A stretch of 64,000 nt of DNA from Schistocephalus solidus (GCA_017591395.1 WEDG01000719.1:1-64000); one strand, 5' to 3'. Numbered from the stretch's first letter, positions 1 to 13,115 are shown. A program made the numbers and translations. The notes: generated by a model from the letters alone, not told the origin.

Positions 1-3000
1 TTGTGATCGGGAATATGATGATTGTGTGGGGCCCTCCAAATCCTGCTTAAGAAATGTATGTTCCGTTGTGCCCTGGAGCTCAGACTAGAGCCCTCGCAGG
101 CGGTTGCATAGCGAAGTGAAGACTATGATAAAAATGGAACCGACAAAGACAAGGGAGACCGAAATGGCCATTTCTGGCTTATAAGCCGTCATCAGCCAGT
201 CATATCCAATCCCAAGTGTGGCACACCTGGGATTTTCGAACCCGAGACCTTTTGGTATTTGAGTCGAAACGCTCTACCATTGAGCCACGGGCTCGTGGTT
301 TGTCAGCTGTGATCGGAAATATGATGACAGTGTGGGGCCCACCGATCTGCTTAAGGAACATGTATGTTACGTTGTGCCCTGGAGCTCAGACTAGAGCCCT
401 CGCAGGCGGTTGCATAGCGACGTGTAGCATAAGATAAAATGGAAACCGACAAAGACATGGGGAGACCGGAATGGCCATTTCTGGTTATTAGCCGTCATCA
501 GCCAGTCATATCCAATCCCAAGTGTGGCACGCCTGGGAGTTGAACCCGCGGCATTTATATTTGAGTCGAACGCTCTACCGATTGAACCACAGGCTCGTTG
601 TTTTTTGTCAGTTGTGATCGGGAATATGATGATAGTATGGGGCTCACCAATCTTCTTAAGGAACATGTATGTTCCGTTGTGCCCTGAAGCTCAGACTAGA
701 GCCCTCGCAGGCGGTTGCATAGCGACGTGTAGCATATGATAAAATGGAACAGACAAAGGCATGGGAGACCGGAATGGCCATTTCTGGCTTATTAGCCGTC
801 ATCAGCCAGTCATACCCAATCCCAAGTGTGGCACACCTGGGATTCGAAACCAGCGACCTTTTGGTATTTGAGTCAAAACGCTCTACCATTGAGCCACGGG
901 CTCGTTGTTTTTTTTGGTTGTGATCGGGAATATGATGATAGTGTGGGGCTTCACCGATCTGCTTAAGGAAAATGTATGTTCCGTTTAGCCCTGGAGCTCA
1001 GACAAGAGCCCTCGCAGCCGGTTGCATAGCGACGTGTAGCATATGATGAAATGAAACCGACAAAGACAAGAGAGACCGGAATGGCCATTTCTGGCTTATT
1101 AGCCGTCATCAGCCAGTCATATCCAATCCCAAGTGTGGCACGCCTGGAAGTTGAACCCGCGGCATTTATATTTGGGTCGAACGCTCTACCATTGAGCCAC
1201 GGGCTCGTTGTTTTGTCAGTTGTGATCGGGAATATGATGATAGTATGGGGCTCACCAATCTTCTTAAGGAACATGTATGTTCCGTTGTGCCCTTCAGCTC
1301 AGACAAGAGCCCTCGCAGGCGGTTGCATAGCGACGTGAAGCATATAATGAAATGGAACAGACAAAGGCATAGGAGACCGGAATGTCCATTTCTGGCTTAT
1401 TAGCCGTCATCAGCCAGTCATACCCAATCTTAAGTGTGGCACACCTGGGATTCGAACCAGCGACCTTTGGTATTTGAGTCAAACGCTCTACCATTGAGCC
1501 ACGGGCTCGTTGTTTTTGATTTTGATCGGGAATATGATGATAGTGTGGGGCTTCACCGATCTGCTTAAGGAACATGTATGTTGCGTTGTACCTTGGAGCT
1601 CAGACTAGAGCCCTCGCAGGCGGTTGCATAGCGACGTGTAGCATATGATAAAATGGAATCGACAAAGACAAGGGAGACCAAAATGGCCATTTCTGGCTTA
1701 TTAGCTGTCATCAGTCAGTCATATCCAATCCAAAAAGTGGCACGCCTGGGAGTTGAACCCGCGACATTTGGTATTTGAGTCAAACGCTCTACCATTGAGA
1801 CACGGGCTCGTTTTGTTTTGGTAGTGATCCGGAATATGATGATAGTGTGGGGCCCTCCGATCTGCTTAAGGAACATGTATGTTACGTTGTGCTCTGGAAC
1901 GCAGACTAGAGCCCTTGCAGGCGGTCGCATAGTGACGTGTAGCATATGATGAAATAGAACTGACAAAGACAATGGAGACCGGAATGGCTATTACTGGTTG
2001 ATTAGCCGTCATCAGCCAGTCATACCCAATCCCAAGAGTGGCACACCTGTAATTCGAAAACGTGACCTTTGGTATTTCAGTCGAACGCTCTACCATTGAA
2101 CCACGGGCTCGTTGTTTTTGTGGTAGTGATCTTGAATATGATGATAGTGTGTGGCCCTCAAATCTGCTTAAGGAAAATGTATGTGACGTTGTGCCCTGGA
2201 GCTCAGACTAGAGCCCTCGCAGGCGGTTGCATAGCGACGTGAAGAATATGATAAAATGGAACCGACAAAGACAAGGGAGACCGAAATGGCCATTTCTGGC
2301 TTATAAGCGGTCATCAGCCAGTCATATCCAATCCCTAGAGAGGCACACCTGGGTTTTGAACCCGAGACCATTAGTATTTGAGTCCAACGAACTACCATTG
2401 AGCCACGGGCTCGTGGTTTTGTCGGTTGTGATCGGGAATATGATGATAGTATGGGGCTCACCGATCTTCTTACGGAACATGTATGTTCCGTTGTGCCCTG
2501 GAGCTCGGACTATAGCCCTCGCAGGCGGTCGCATAGTGACGTGAAGCATATGATATAATGGAACAGAAAAAACAAAGTGGAGACCGGAATGGCCATTTTT
2601 GGCTTATTAGCCGTCATCAGCCAGTCATATCCAATCCCAAGTGTGGCACACCTGGGACTCGAAACCACGACTTTTGTTATTTGAGTAAAACGCTCTACCA
2701 TTGAGCAACGGGCTCGTTGTTTTTTTTGGTTGTGATCGGGAATATGATGATAGTGTGGGGCTTCACCGATCTGCTTAAGGAAATGTATGTTCCGTTTAGC
2801 CCTGGAGCTCAGACAAGAGCCCTCGCAGCCGGTTGCATAGCGACGTGTAGCATATGATGAAATGGAACAGACAAAGGCATGGGAGACAGAAATGGCAATT
2901 TCTGGCTTATAAGCCGTCATCAGCCAGTCATATCCAATCCCAAGTGTGGCACAGCTGGGACTCGAACCAGCGGCATTTGTTTTTGAGTCGAATGCTATAC

Positions 3001-3347
3001 CATTGAGCCACGGGCTCGTTGTTTTGTCAGTTGTGATCAGGAATATGATGATATTACGGGGCTCACCGATCTTCTTAAGGAACATGAATGCTCCGTTGTG
3101 CCCTTAAGCTCAGACTAGAGCCCTCGCAGGCGGTTGCATAGCGACGTGTAGCATAAGATAAAATGGAAACGACAAAGACATGGGAGACCGGAATGGCCAT
3201 TTCTGGATTATTAGCCGTCATCAGCCAGTCATATCCAATCCCTAGAGTGGCACACCAGGGATTCGAACCCGAGATTTTGGGTATTTGAGTGAAACGCTCT
3301 ACCATTGAGCCACGGGCTCGTTTTTTTTGGAAGTGATCGGGAATATA
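1..3347 (-). repeat. Tandem array of about 11 tRNA-headed SINE-like units, period near 303 bp
   Basis: The same block recurs every 301-304 bp; for example, the phrase beginning atgtatgttccgttgtg recurs near 53, 361, 665, 970, 1272, 1575, 1877, 2178, 2479, 2781 and 3083. Read on the minus strand, each unit begins with a tRNA-like segment that has an A-box-like GGCTCAATGGTAGAGC and a B-box-like GGTTCGAATCC, followed by a shared body. The heads lie near 218-295, 524-596, 825-902, 1134-1207, 1435-1508, 1737-1810, 2036-2111, 2338-2412, 2642-2716, 2944-3017 and 3246-3319. The anticodon stems are poorly paired, so these are pol III-promoter relics and not working tRNA genes. The array runs off the left edge of the window. 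Short open frames across it are repeat shadows. Confidence 0.88.
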
Positions 3348-3352
3348 ATGAT

Positions 3353-3848
3353 ACGCTCCCCAAATGACGAGCTCTGATGCGGTGAGGACAAATTCTACGA
3401 AGACCTGCACGCCTGCTGGCGACTGTGCCGAAGGCGGACAAGTTAATTGTCCTTGGTGACTTCAACGCCCGCGTCGGGACGGACCACGCTGCCTGGCAGG
3501 GAGTGCTGGGTCCCCCACTGTCTCGGTAGCTGTAACGATAACGGCCTCCTTCTTCTGCGAACGTGCGGAACACCGTCTCCTGCTGACCAACACCTTAGTC
3601 CGCCTTCCGACGCGGGAGAAGGCCACGGGATGCACCCTGGTCACGGCGCTGGCATCTGCTGGACTATGTTTTCGTCCGGAGCGCGAGATCAACAGGACGT
3701 GCTGGTAACCAAAGTTATCCGCGATGCAGATGGTTGACGGATCCACCACCTCGTCATCTCCCAGATGAGGCTCCGACTTCAACCCCGACGAAGGCTCCAA
3801 GGTAAGCGACCACCAGGTAAGTTAAATACTCTATTGTTAAATTGTTCA
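3353..3848 (+). pseudogene. Endonuclease-domain fragment of a zinc-finger non-LTR retrotransposon
   Basis: This stretch is homologous, in opposite orientation, to 48480-48975 of the large LINE copy in this window. It reads [20 protein letters not shown] near 3437-3500, the catalytic GDFN block of an APE-type endonuclease. It then continues in broken frames through the conserved LDYV block into the linker. Frameshifts and stops are present (for example after the VLGP-like stretch), so it is dead. Its left edge abuts the last SINE unit at about 3350, and its right edge loses similarity near 3848. It is a 5'- and 3'-truncated copy. Confidence 0.8.
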
Positions 3849-4530
3849 GGAAGAAGGGAGGGAGAGGATGGCGGCACAGGCGGTGTGGACATCTTAGTGG
3901 AGGTGTACACAGACTGCAAGTAAACTGTTGGCGTCGTTGCTAGTCATGAACTTTTTCTAGTGCCATCACCAACCCCCTATCCGCCTATCCAGAGGATTGG
4001 TTCCATAGCATTCATCAAGGAAAAAGTCATCTCATTTGAGGGGAACAGGGATGAGGCCAAAATCGTGCACGGAAGAATGTGAGCCAATTAGGCTAGCTCT
4101 ACAGAGAGTAAGCTGTTTCCCTTTATCGAGTAAAAATGTTTGGAGACCGGCGTTTAAAGTATGCTTCACTGACTAACACACTATCCAAGTTCAGCGGGCC
4201 GCCCGTCTTTTTAGGCCAATTCGGTGCGGGTTCGAACCTAAACAATAGGCCGAATTTTTGGTGTTTCTTCTGTAGACTGATACAGCTGCTGAGTCCATCG
4301 CGAACACCTACGAACTACCAGTTTTACTACGCTATAATAAATCAAAGAAATCAGAAGACTAAGACTGCACAAAATAGTAATCGGCAACCATAAATGCATT
4401 AATTTTGGAGAGAGGTATCCATATAATAGGGTAGGTACTGACCGTTTAGCTTCTACGAGCATATGGACCAGTGTGATAGGCCACAGCTTCAAGAACCACC
4501 CCCATAATGTACCTAGTCATGTACTAAATT
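3849..4530. other. No gene recognised
   Basis: There are only short, unsupported open frames. I see no domain, splice-consistent coding or repeat identity that I can name. Confidence 0.5.
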
Positions 4531-4534
4531 CCAG

Positions 4535-4830
4535 GAAGAGTGGTGTTAGGGGTTAGCCTTGTATCGCGGGGCAAGGGGTGAGGTTAGGGTTAGACGAGGG
4601 GCCTTTTATGTGGCCCCGGCAGAGGCACAGAGTAGGAACGCCCTTAATACAGGCACTTTTGTGCTAAATTCCGGAGAGATGAGGGTTAGGGTTAAGATAA
4701 CGATCAGTTTAAGGTTTCAAGCTCAGGGGATCGTGCTAAGGTAGAGTTAAAGTTGGGCACGGGAGTAGGCGCAAGGCCACCTGTTTCAAGGGTTTCTACC
4801 GTCCTACCCTCTCGGAGGGGACCATGAAAA
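4535..4830 (+). repeat. Telomere-motif-rich interspersed repeat (family A)
   Basis: The stretch contains repeated gggttagggtt and gttaggg runs, followed by the phrase gcaaggccacctgtttcaag. The same layout recurs at 12065-12435, 14560-14896 and 17498-18040, and inverted near 8085-8170. The common order is a GTTAGGGTTAAG-rich core, then a cacgggta-like segment, then a ggccacctgtattgcgtgg-like segment. It is non-coding. Confidence 0.6.
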
Positions 4831-5507
4831 CGATTCCCATTGGGTTACGATTCGACTTAAGGTTATAGTCAGGACACAGGTATAGGTACCTTTTTGTAAT
4901 TTAACGCACATTGACCTTTATTTTTGGCGCTCACACTGTCTTGGCTTGCCAAAAATATTTTTGATTTAACAAAGTAACTTCTTGGCGTCCCTACCAAGAT
5001 CCACGTTCATTTAGATGAAAAGTACGCAAGCGGTTAGTAAAGATATTATTCTACTCGCTATTGCTTCGCTCAAATTTATTTGCTGCTTCTGCTTTTGGCC
5101 ATTTTTATAATGACAACGAATGACAGTTTATCATATGGCAACCCGCTCTCCCTTTCGGCCAGGCTGAAGAGCCACCTTTCTTTCTTAACATGCTAATAAT
5201 TATATGGGGTGAGCAAAAACGCTCTAAAAGCGAGTATGGAGCTTTGCTTGAAGTTGATAATTAAATTGAAAGGATGGTATGCGTTTAAAAGGCCATCGGG
5301 CGGTTTATTGTTGGGAACCCAAAAGGATAACAAAGTCAGTGGAGCATGTAAACAGCTAACAGCGCATTGGTTGCGCTTTTGGGGAGGAAAGAAATACGGC
5401 CTTGTATATGTGCCTTCTGATGCAATTTGAATTCAAATTCTGAAATGTTTTTGGATTAAAAATAGCACTCAAATATATTTGTAATATTAATTAACATACA
5501 TTATAAT
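4831..5507. other. No gene recognised
   Basis: AT-rich sequence. A 73-codon open frame at 5209-5430 has no recognisable motif and no splice context, so I do not call it. Confidence 0.5.
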
Positions 5508-5770
5508 CCCAAAATATTTCAGTCACTATGCGATGCCTGCCTTTTGAACGAGCTTCCCTCAGCCGCCTTCAGAAGTCGCACTTTGTACAAAAATGATTGT
5601 TTTTCGTAGTATGCATTTTTCCCATTGTTTTATCAATACCCTTATAAATTTACATATATTGATAGAAAAACTGCACAAACTGCAAAATACGTCTTCGACT
5701 ACCAGTATAGTTGAAAAATGAGTATATTTCGGATAAAAATGTTTCTACTTATGAAATTTTTAGGAGCATG
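5508..5770 (+). mobile_element. Single arm of TIR element family B (MITE-like)
   Basis: Starts with cccaaaatatttcagt and continues through tgccttttgaacgagcttcc and ccgccttcagaa. This matches the terminal arms of the inverted-repeat elements at 53686-53995 and 55674-56380. I could not find a matching opposite arm nearby, so this is a solo or half-eroded copy. Non-coding. Confidence 0.5.
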
Positions 5771-8084
5771 AAATGTTTATTAATAAATCACCGTAGCTTT
5801 CCCTTTATTCATGTTGTCTGTAAAAGTATATTAGATGATGTTTATTCACTGTAATATTTTTACAAGCCATATATGACCTCTTCTTAGCCGCATATATAAA
5901 TGTAAGATTTTGCCTTACACGAAAAATATGCAGCTTGTAGTTTAGGAACCCTGAATTCAGGTGTAACAGCAGGTTGGGTTCCAAGTTATTCAAAAATTTA
6001 GAACGTTTTTACACCCAAAAGATATGCTTTTTGGGTTTAAAATTGGAAGAAGACGTAATTTTTCTACCAACTGAGTACAAGAAAAATCTTTTAATCATCT
6101 CATATGTCAGTCTTGTCTATAGAATTTATTAAACATAACTTCAGTGGCATTTCTTTTCAGGATGTTCCCTTTATTATATCCTTAAGAAGAGACAGGACAG
6201 TGTGTAGCCGACAAATACTACCAACGAAGCAGAACTGCAATTTCTGGTTTATTTGCATTCATCAATCAGAATGGACGAACCCAAGACACAATCCGGAGTA
6301 ACTGATTGTTGGTCATTTGACCAAGTGCGCGTGCCTATCATCAAGTAGAGGTAACTTTTACCAATCCGTCCCGAGGGAAGGTCAAAAACTGCCTTCAATA
6401 TCCGTTCCTCATCTTTTATGAGACCGTCCAAGCGAGCTCCAGACCGGAAGTAACCATGCGAAACGGAACGTCTATATAGCGTTCAGCAATCAGGAGGAAA
6501 AAGATCTTACTCGCCAGTCTGTAGCTTACTCGGCACAAGGCAGCTCATTAAATGCTTCTGTCCTTCAGGATGTGGACCATTAAAGTGAAACATTTCCAGA
6601 TCCAGCAGATTTACAGATTTTCTGAGTATTACGCTCATACGCCGCACTTCGCTAAAATTTCGCATAGATTCTACGGAACTAGTTCTGTCAGTTACTCTAA
6701 ATTCATTTCCACATTGCTTAGACTCGTTCTGTAACCGGTTTTCTTTACGTAGGAAAATAGTTTTTATTTAAGCAAAGCGGAAGTCTGCCCGAGCACTTGA
6801 ACCACTATGATCCTGAGCTTTTCAATTTCCTTGCAGGAGTTCATCGTCAGAGATACCAGCAGCAAAAACCAGGCGTAACTTATAGGGGTAAAAATGAGTC
6901 AATAATTAAAGACACAAATCTGTAGGTGACTGCGCAGGGCTCTGTGCGCCGGCGCCCAGGCGATAACATCCGGTGATTGAGTTCCCATCTCTGTGGACCA
7001 GGGTTCAATCAATTCTCGGCTCGTCTTGTTTTCGGCGTGGGGGATTATCTTGACGGCTGCGAAGTTGAACTCATGATCCGTTTCGTAGGTGCGAGGGAGC
7101 AACTTGTGATAATTCGTCCTTGATCCGCAAAAATCAACTTATGCTCATATATGCGCGATCGAGCATGTGTTCAGTCTGGACCACGCTTAAGGCATGGTCT
7201 GCGATAAACCATCCTGATTGCTCTTTGGGATTGAGTCGGTTTTATTTTTAATCACCCTGCTGCGCATGGGCGTAGCTTTGGGTCGGTTGCAGTACCAACA
7301 CAGAGCCCCGTAACAATGCGCTCTGTGGCTTCTAATGCGTCCTTTATGACCGTAGTGAATTGTTTCTATTTGGGTATTCCGAACGCGTAGGCGTTGGCTT
7401 ACAAACCTTTGGATAGCCATGCCACTCTCGCGACCTTGCCCATGTCTTAGCTGTTTGGTATCCAGCGGTTCCGTGTGCATTTAGGGTTCAGGCAGTTTAA
7501 ACTAACTGACGCAAACTGCAAGCTGTGCAGTAAATTACTGGACCTTCACACTCATGTTTAAACGACAACTGTCTTTGGTCACCTGAAGTAAAAGGAAAGA
7601 GGCAAATGCTAAAAATGTATATTGGCCTCATTTATTGTAAGAATTTAGTATAGGCGGTGGTTTTTGGAGTCAACTTTGTGCAGAAGGTTTGAGGGACTCC
7701 CGAAATAAATGTCTTAACTAGTGAACCTTGAGAGTTGATCACTTTTGACGGGCGGGGAGGAAGAATTTTTACAATGACTGTGCATTTTTGAGGACATAAT
7801 CTTGCTTTTTAAAAGGCTGCAACCGAAAGTATTCGACGACAGTCTGATTGGCAAAGAGATTTCCTAGTTTTGGAGACGCAGATGCCCAAGTGACAACGGA
7901 AGACATAAAGAATGTAAAATAGAAGTCCACTATTGAGTGATCTTTCTATTCCATTTTGAGTCAGAAATTCCTTACATGTCCCTACTCCCCGACGGGGAGC
8001 GAAACACCCTCCGCTACCCTCCCCCCCAACGTAATGCAGCATGACTTGCCCTTCATTACCAGGACAGGTTAATATTTCCGTGTT
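5771..8084. other. No gene recognised; AT-rich unique-looking sequence
   Basis: Open frames here are all under 100 codons and lack recognisable domains. The stretch tttctaccaactgagta near 6060 resembles part of family B (53810) but is too short to define an element. Confidence 0.45.
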
Positions 8085-8170
8085 ATAACCCCCAAAACTC
8101 ACCTTAAAATAGACCTTAACCCTTAATTCCAACCTGAATGTAACCTTAACCCAAATTTCCTGGAGATTTA
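8085..8170 (-). repeat. Inverted fragment of telomere-motif repeat family A
   Basis: Carries repeated accttaaccc strings, the reverse complement of the gggttaaggt core seen at 14650 and 17830. It is a short remnant only. Confidence 0.45.
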
Positions 8171-11100
8171 AAGTAGCACCACCTGTTCCCGCATGCCCTG
8201 CCGGGTGGGGGTGGGGAAGGGACATATAAAGAATCCCCTCCTTTTATGGATCAAGAATTCGCCTGCATTTCAGTGAAACTGTGGCTTCGCGTGATACTTT
8301 TTAGCTCGTATGACAGCGATTCTTCCTCAGTGACGACTATTAACGACAGCTGTGTTCGCTAGCTGCGTCGTAGGCGCACTAAGAGCCCGCCCGCGCGCAG
8401 GCACTAACACTAGCCGCAATCTGGAAGGTTTGAGCACTTAGTCTGCTGTTCAGGCAACACTCTGTGGAGTGAAGTTTCACTGCAATATGCATGACGGCGA
8501 CGGATGAACTGTCTTTTTGACATCTGCTACGAACTTGCTGGATTCAAGTGAACCGACAGTGGTAGCTCGGTTCCTGTTTACTTCTCCATTCCTGCTCTTC
8601 CTTACGACTGGAGCGTGCAGCACCTCAAGCAACGCACACCAGCAAGTAAATTATTTTGAGAAGGTTCGGGCCATTTGACGTTGCCAAGAGTCGTCAGCGT
8701 TTGCACTTTAATTTGGGAAAAAGTTTTAGCCAAAATTGCCTGCGCACCCACTGCTCCCTCTGCTGCTTCTCCCGAGTCCCGAAAATGCACTTGGAGTTAA
8801 AGAGTGCCATTTTAGATTTTGCTATTGGCAGGAGGCCGATCAAAGCGATTCCTGGGGGCTTGATAAGGAACGATACATTAGTGTAGCGGCTATTACGGTT
8901 TGCGGATGGCTTATCGTCTGTAGACGCGAGTGCGGCTCCGACATATGTATATGTATATATATACACGAGGCTGTGTGTGTATGTCGGCGGTGTTAAAGAG
9001 GCAGACTAAAGGGGAGGGAAAACTCTAGCGAGCTGATGGAGGCTGATCCATCTACGCTTGGAGAGCTCAGTGGTCCTCATTGCACCCATCGTAGGAAAGC
9101 TACCCTCTGGCGGAAGTGGTTTTGCCTTCTCAGAACTTCATCTCCATTCGAGCTCCTTACGACCCCAGGTTGTCTGGTTATCGCGAAAATTTATTCAGGG
9201 GCGAGGACGTTTGCGGGTTTTTCAATGTAACGTACCCCTGGCAGACTTAGCAAACTAACTTATCTCTAAGCGTAAAACGAAAAGCGGCATTTTACGAAAC
9301 TGACTTTCTTTTGCGGAAATTTTTTTGAAGGTCTTCTACTCAGGGCTTTGCAACTGGATATTTCGAATCGTTATAGCACTCTTTGGAAGGCTCAAGAGCA
9401 ATTTCAAGTAAAGAAGAGCAGCACTGTGAGGCAATTACCTGAAATCAACCAAGTTTTCGATTTCTTGCCATTTAGCACATATTTAATGAAAGTGAGTGAA
9501 ATCAGGTGATGAAATGAAATGAATGAATGAATGAATGAGGAAATGATGAAATCAGACTTTTAAAATCAGTTACCTAATCTGCTGCTTGCGTTGGTACGTT
9601 CTTCGTCCAGGATTTAGAAAATCGGGAGGTTGTCAGCAATCACACATTTCCATTATTAAAAAATGCTGTCCTACAGCACTCTGATTGAAATAAATCAGTA
9701 TATTAATAGTACATTTTCATTAGCTGATACAGATATGGGCGAGGATGACAAATCGGGGATGAGATTTCTAAAGCATGGACCAACTAGTGAGACGGGAGTA
9801 GCTTGGCCAACCCTCGCGTAACGGAACCCAGTACAGTGAATTTTCATGTGCGCAAAAATCCTCTCCTGGTCTTAGAGAAGAAAAATCCCGATTTTTAGAG
9901 GTTCGAAGTGGCACGAGAGGTGCCGACGTGGCAACAGCCTGATGGAAAGATAATGCCAAATTTTTCAGTTGTCGGAACTCGCGATTTTAAGTCATACATT
10001 TATCAAGCAGAGTTCAATGGGCGTTGTTTGGATCCAATTAATCAATTGTCGGTTCTTACAAAGAAATTCAGAATGGTAAAGCCAGACCCAGTGCTTCCGG
10101 AATCGCTTGCTTGATCTCCCGCTAGTCAGCTTTAAAGACAACTGAAAACTTAAAACTCTGCATACAAGTCGTTTCAAGGGGTATTTTGCTTGCCTGCGTG
10201 ATCAAGGCACTTGACACGTTTACAACTACCGCCTGCCACAAACGTAGCAATCTAAAAATATTGATATCCAGTTTTGCTGAATCAGCTGTAGAACCCAGAT
10301 TACTCAAAATTTTTGCCACTTTGTGCAGGATCTTATTGTGCAGCGAAAAGAGTACGCTTGCAAAGCTGCACGGGACTTCGGCAAACGTAACAACGCAAGT
10401 GGCGCCTGTGGAGGTCCACTGCAAATTAAAACTTAAATGACACAGCAGTATGGTCCAGAATACATTAGAGCAATGTTTGGAAATAGTTGCTTTCCAAATG
10501 CCGATTACTTCTGCTACAAAGCCTGAGGAAGCACCAAAAATGGACTTTGCTTTAAAGAAGTCTCTCTGAAGCCTTTCATTTTGCATATGGCAAGGTAAGA
10601 CCAAAAATTACACAGATATGCAGTCACCTAGAAGGAATGCTGAGGGACGAGTTCGACCGCCGATTGCCGGCGATGTGCTGCTCCTGAAGGTGGACGGCCA
10701 CTTGCAGCCGTGAAGTAGTTTATGTTGATTAGGGCTATCCCTGCACACAACTCACTCTCGACTCCCTCACCCATCTGATCCAAGTTTCTTGAGAGTTAAG
10801 AAGACCGGATGGGAGACCAAGGCACAGGTGAGTGACATGGCGTGAATCCGCACCTGGAGGTGTACCACACAACAGCCCGTAGTGCACGCAGGAGTTCACA
10901 CAACAAGAAATGTGGCGCGTGGGAGCCTCTTGGGTCCCAACCAGTGGGAGTTCCATAAAAGGAGCCGTTGCGGCCTTACTCCGTACTTTTCCGTACTGAC
11001 AGCCTTCCAAGCCACGACTGTTAGAGGCACCATGAGAGCTTCGAGCACATCAGAGGTATGTCACGATGACTACTGTCGGCCCACTTTCCTTCCCTCGCCT

Positions 11101-12064
11101 GTGCACCATTCGGTGAAGCCGGGTCGGTTTATTGACTGATGCCCAGAGAGGACGTAGTGAAGTCTTAAAATGGTGTGAGAGAGTGCCCTAAGTGAAGTAA
11201 TTACAGCTGAATTCACTGACATCCAGTCTGCAAGTCCAGGTTGGGCGGCCTGAACCATAAGCCCGAATCAATTAGCCATCGGGCATTTGGTCATTTTGGT
11301 TTCTTTTCGCTACAACCACCAACTAAAAGCGTTATAGCGGAGTTGCAGTACCCAAAAACAACGAGGGATATTGTCGTCTCAGTGGTCACTTCCCTCCAGG
11401 CTGTTTTGGTTCCTGGGACTGAGAAGCAGGGATCTGTGGTCATCTGAAAACGTGCGACAACACTGTGGGCGTTAAGGGCAACCAGGTATGCGAATTGAAA
11501 TTAATTTATGCATTAGAGGCATTTGTTCTCGCCCTCTTCCCCAAAAGCACTAACCTTTGACACTTGTGAAGAGCTCTAACCTTAGTCAGCATAAAATTCT
11601 AATAAGTTCTGTAGAGTGTCAGCCATCAACTCTAACCAAATGGTTGCAATGGCTTTACTTTGCTGTTGAAAAGAGACTAAAATATCACGTGAACAACTGT
11701 AGTCTAATCTTACCACAAACGACGATTAATCATTGCTAAAAGATCCGGGTTTGACGGAATTTTACACTGGTAAGCCTCAAAGAATCAGAAAATCTTGCAT
11801 TCTAACTGGGCAACAGACGTTTTCTCAGATGCTGACGTAGTTTGTGGCCTTTGACGGTAAAATTTGCCCGGTGCCTAATGCCAAGGCGACCGTAGGCTGG
11901 AAGCACAGCGATGCAAGCATGGGAAGAATAAGAAATGGCCTCACGCTAGGTGGCACTTAAAGGCGCCGTTATTGTCCATATCGGTGCTCACAGTTTTGAA
12001 TCAAAACCATTTCTGATTTTGTATTCGCTGTCTAAGCATGGCTCCGGGGTACTAAGACTAGGTA
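8171..12064. other. No convincing gene; scattered microsatellites
   Basis: Contains a (TA)/(TG)-rich run at about 8943-8990 and a (GAAT)n run at about 9517-9540. The largest open frame is 160 codons on the minus strand (10122-10604), overlapped by an 84-codon plus-strand frame (10186-10440). Neither shows a domain I recognise and codon evidence is weak. I leave both uncalled. Confidence 0.45.
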
Positions 12065-12435
12065 AGGATGCCTTGACAGGACGCAGGGAAAAGAGAGAAA
12101 CACCCGCAATACGTGGCTTTTCGCTGAAATTTCAAAGGAAATGTGTTAAAAGTTAAAGGGTGAGAGTTAGGAGGTTAAAGGGTAGGGTTAGGTTTAAGTT
12201 CGAAGTTAAAGGTCAGAGTTAGGGTTAAGAATTATTAGGTAATATTTAAAGGGTTAAGAGTTTGGGTTCGATGCACTTTGCCAAGGTTTACGTGTAGGGT
12301 TAAGATTAAGATTACCGTTTAGGGTTAGTGAGCAGCGTTAAGGCACGGGTAGATTTGCCCTGCCTGAAATCTACCACAAAGGCCACCTATTTTAAGTGGC
12401 CGGGGCGGTTTCAGCCTTCTCTGTCCTCGTTGGTC
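12065..12435 (+). repeat. Telomere-motif repeat family A, degenerate copy
   Basis: Begins near ttgacaggacgcagggaaaa, runs through many gggttag and ggttaag words, then cacgggtagatttgccctg and aggccacctattttaagtgg. It ends near ttctctgtcctcg, a loose inverted match to its start. It has the same organisation as 14560-14896. Confidence 0.6.
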
Positions 12436-13115
12436 AGCCGTGGAAGGCATCCTTACCAGGAGGATTTGAAAAGGATGCAGAAGGTGCCTTAGGGGACAAC
12501 GGTGTGCGGAATTTTTGAGTCTCGACCCTATCCCAAGTTAGCACCTTGCACAGCTCCGCCGAATAACCGAGATTCGCTGGTGTAGCAAAACACGTAGGGC
12601 CAAAGGCCGCAGGCAAGTTCGCACACACAAACCGCCTTTCTGACTGACAGACTCCTGCAAGCTGCACGCATCTCCGCTAACGGGCAGAAAGCATCTGCCT
12701 AAGAGAGAGCGGTCGCAAACTGAAAGGAGATGTGTTTCGTGCACCTGGCATGACGTGACTCCGTTAAGTTCCGGCCAATTAGAGTGTGTGCGTGAAAAAC
12801 GAAGGCTGACCGGCATTCAAGACCGCCTAATTGGATGGCCTCTTGCGTTGCTCCATCCCCTGTCAGTAGTAGGGACGTGAACGCAGCCCAGAATAGCCGG
12901 GAGGTGGGAGACGGTGCCAGCAGGTGAGGCGTCGGCGGCCGCGGCAGCGGTTTAACCGTCGAAGGATTTTTCCTGCCTTTCATTTCACTTGGCGAAATAA
13001 GCATTCGCTCTTGAATAGCTTGCATATGCGCCTCGAAGTCGCGGCCAGATTTTGAAGTTTTTGTCCAGGAAAGTGGATTTTGATAACGATGATGCGCTGC
13101 GTCAACACTACGATG
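12436..13115. other. No gene recognised
   Basis: GC-richer than the surroundings. Overlapping open frames on the minus strand (12434-13025) lack a domain or mutual consistency. Confidence 0.45.

Noticed and set aside
1..3347. Hammerhead-like CTGATGA...GAAA in every SINE array unit (minus strand, with a GGCT/AGCC stem)
   Set aside because: No sequence downstream can close stem I next to a GUC-type site, stem II is closed by a C-A mismatch, and the dispersed SINE copies do not keep CTGATGA.
1..3347. CRISPR-like regular spacing
   Set aside because: The unit is about 303 bp, fully repetitive with no unique spacers, and lies in a eukaryotic genome.
10122..10604. 160-codon minus-strand open frame as a gene
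   Set aside because: No recognisable domain, an overlapping frame on the other strand, and no splice or promoter support.
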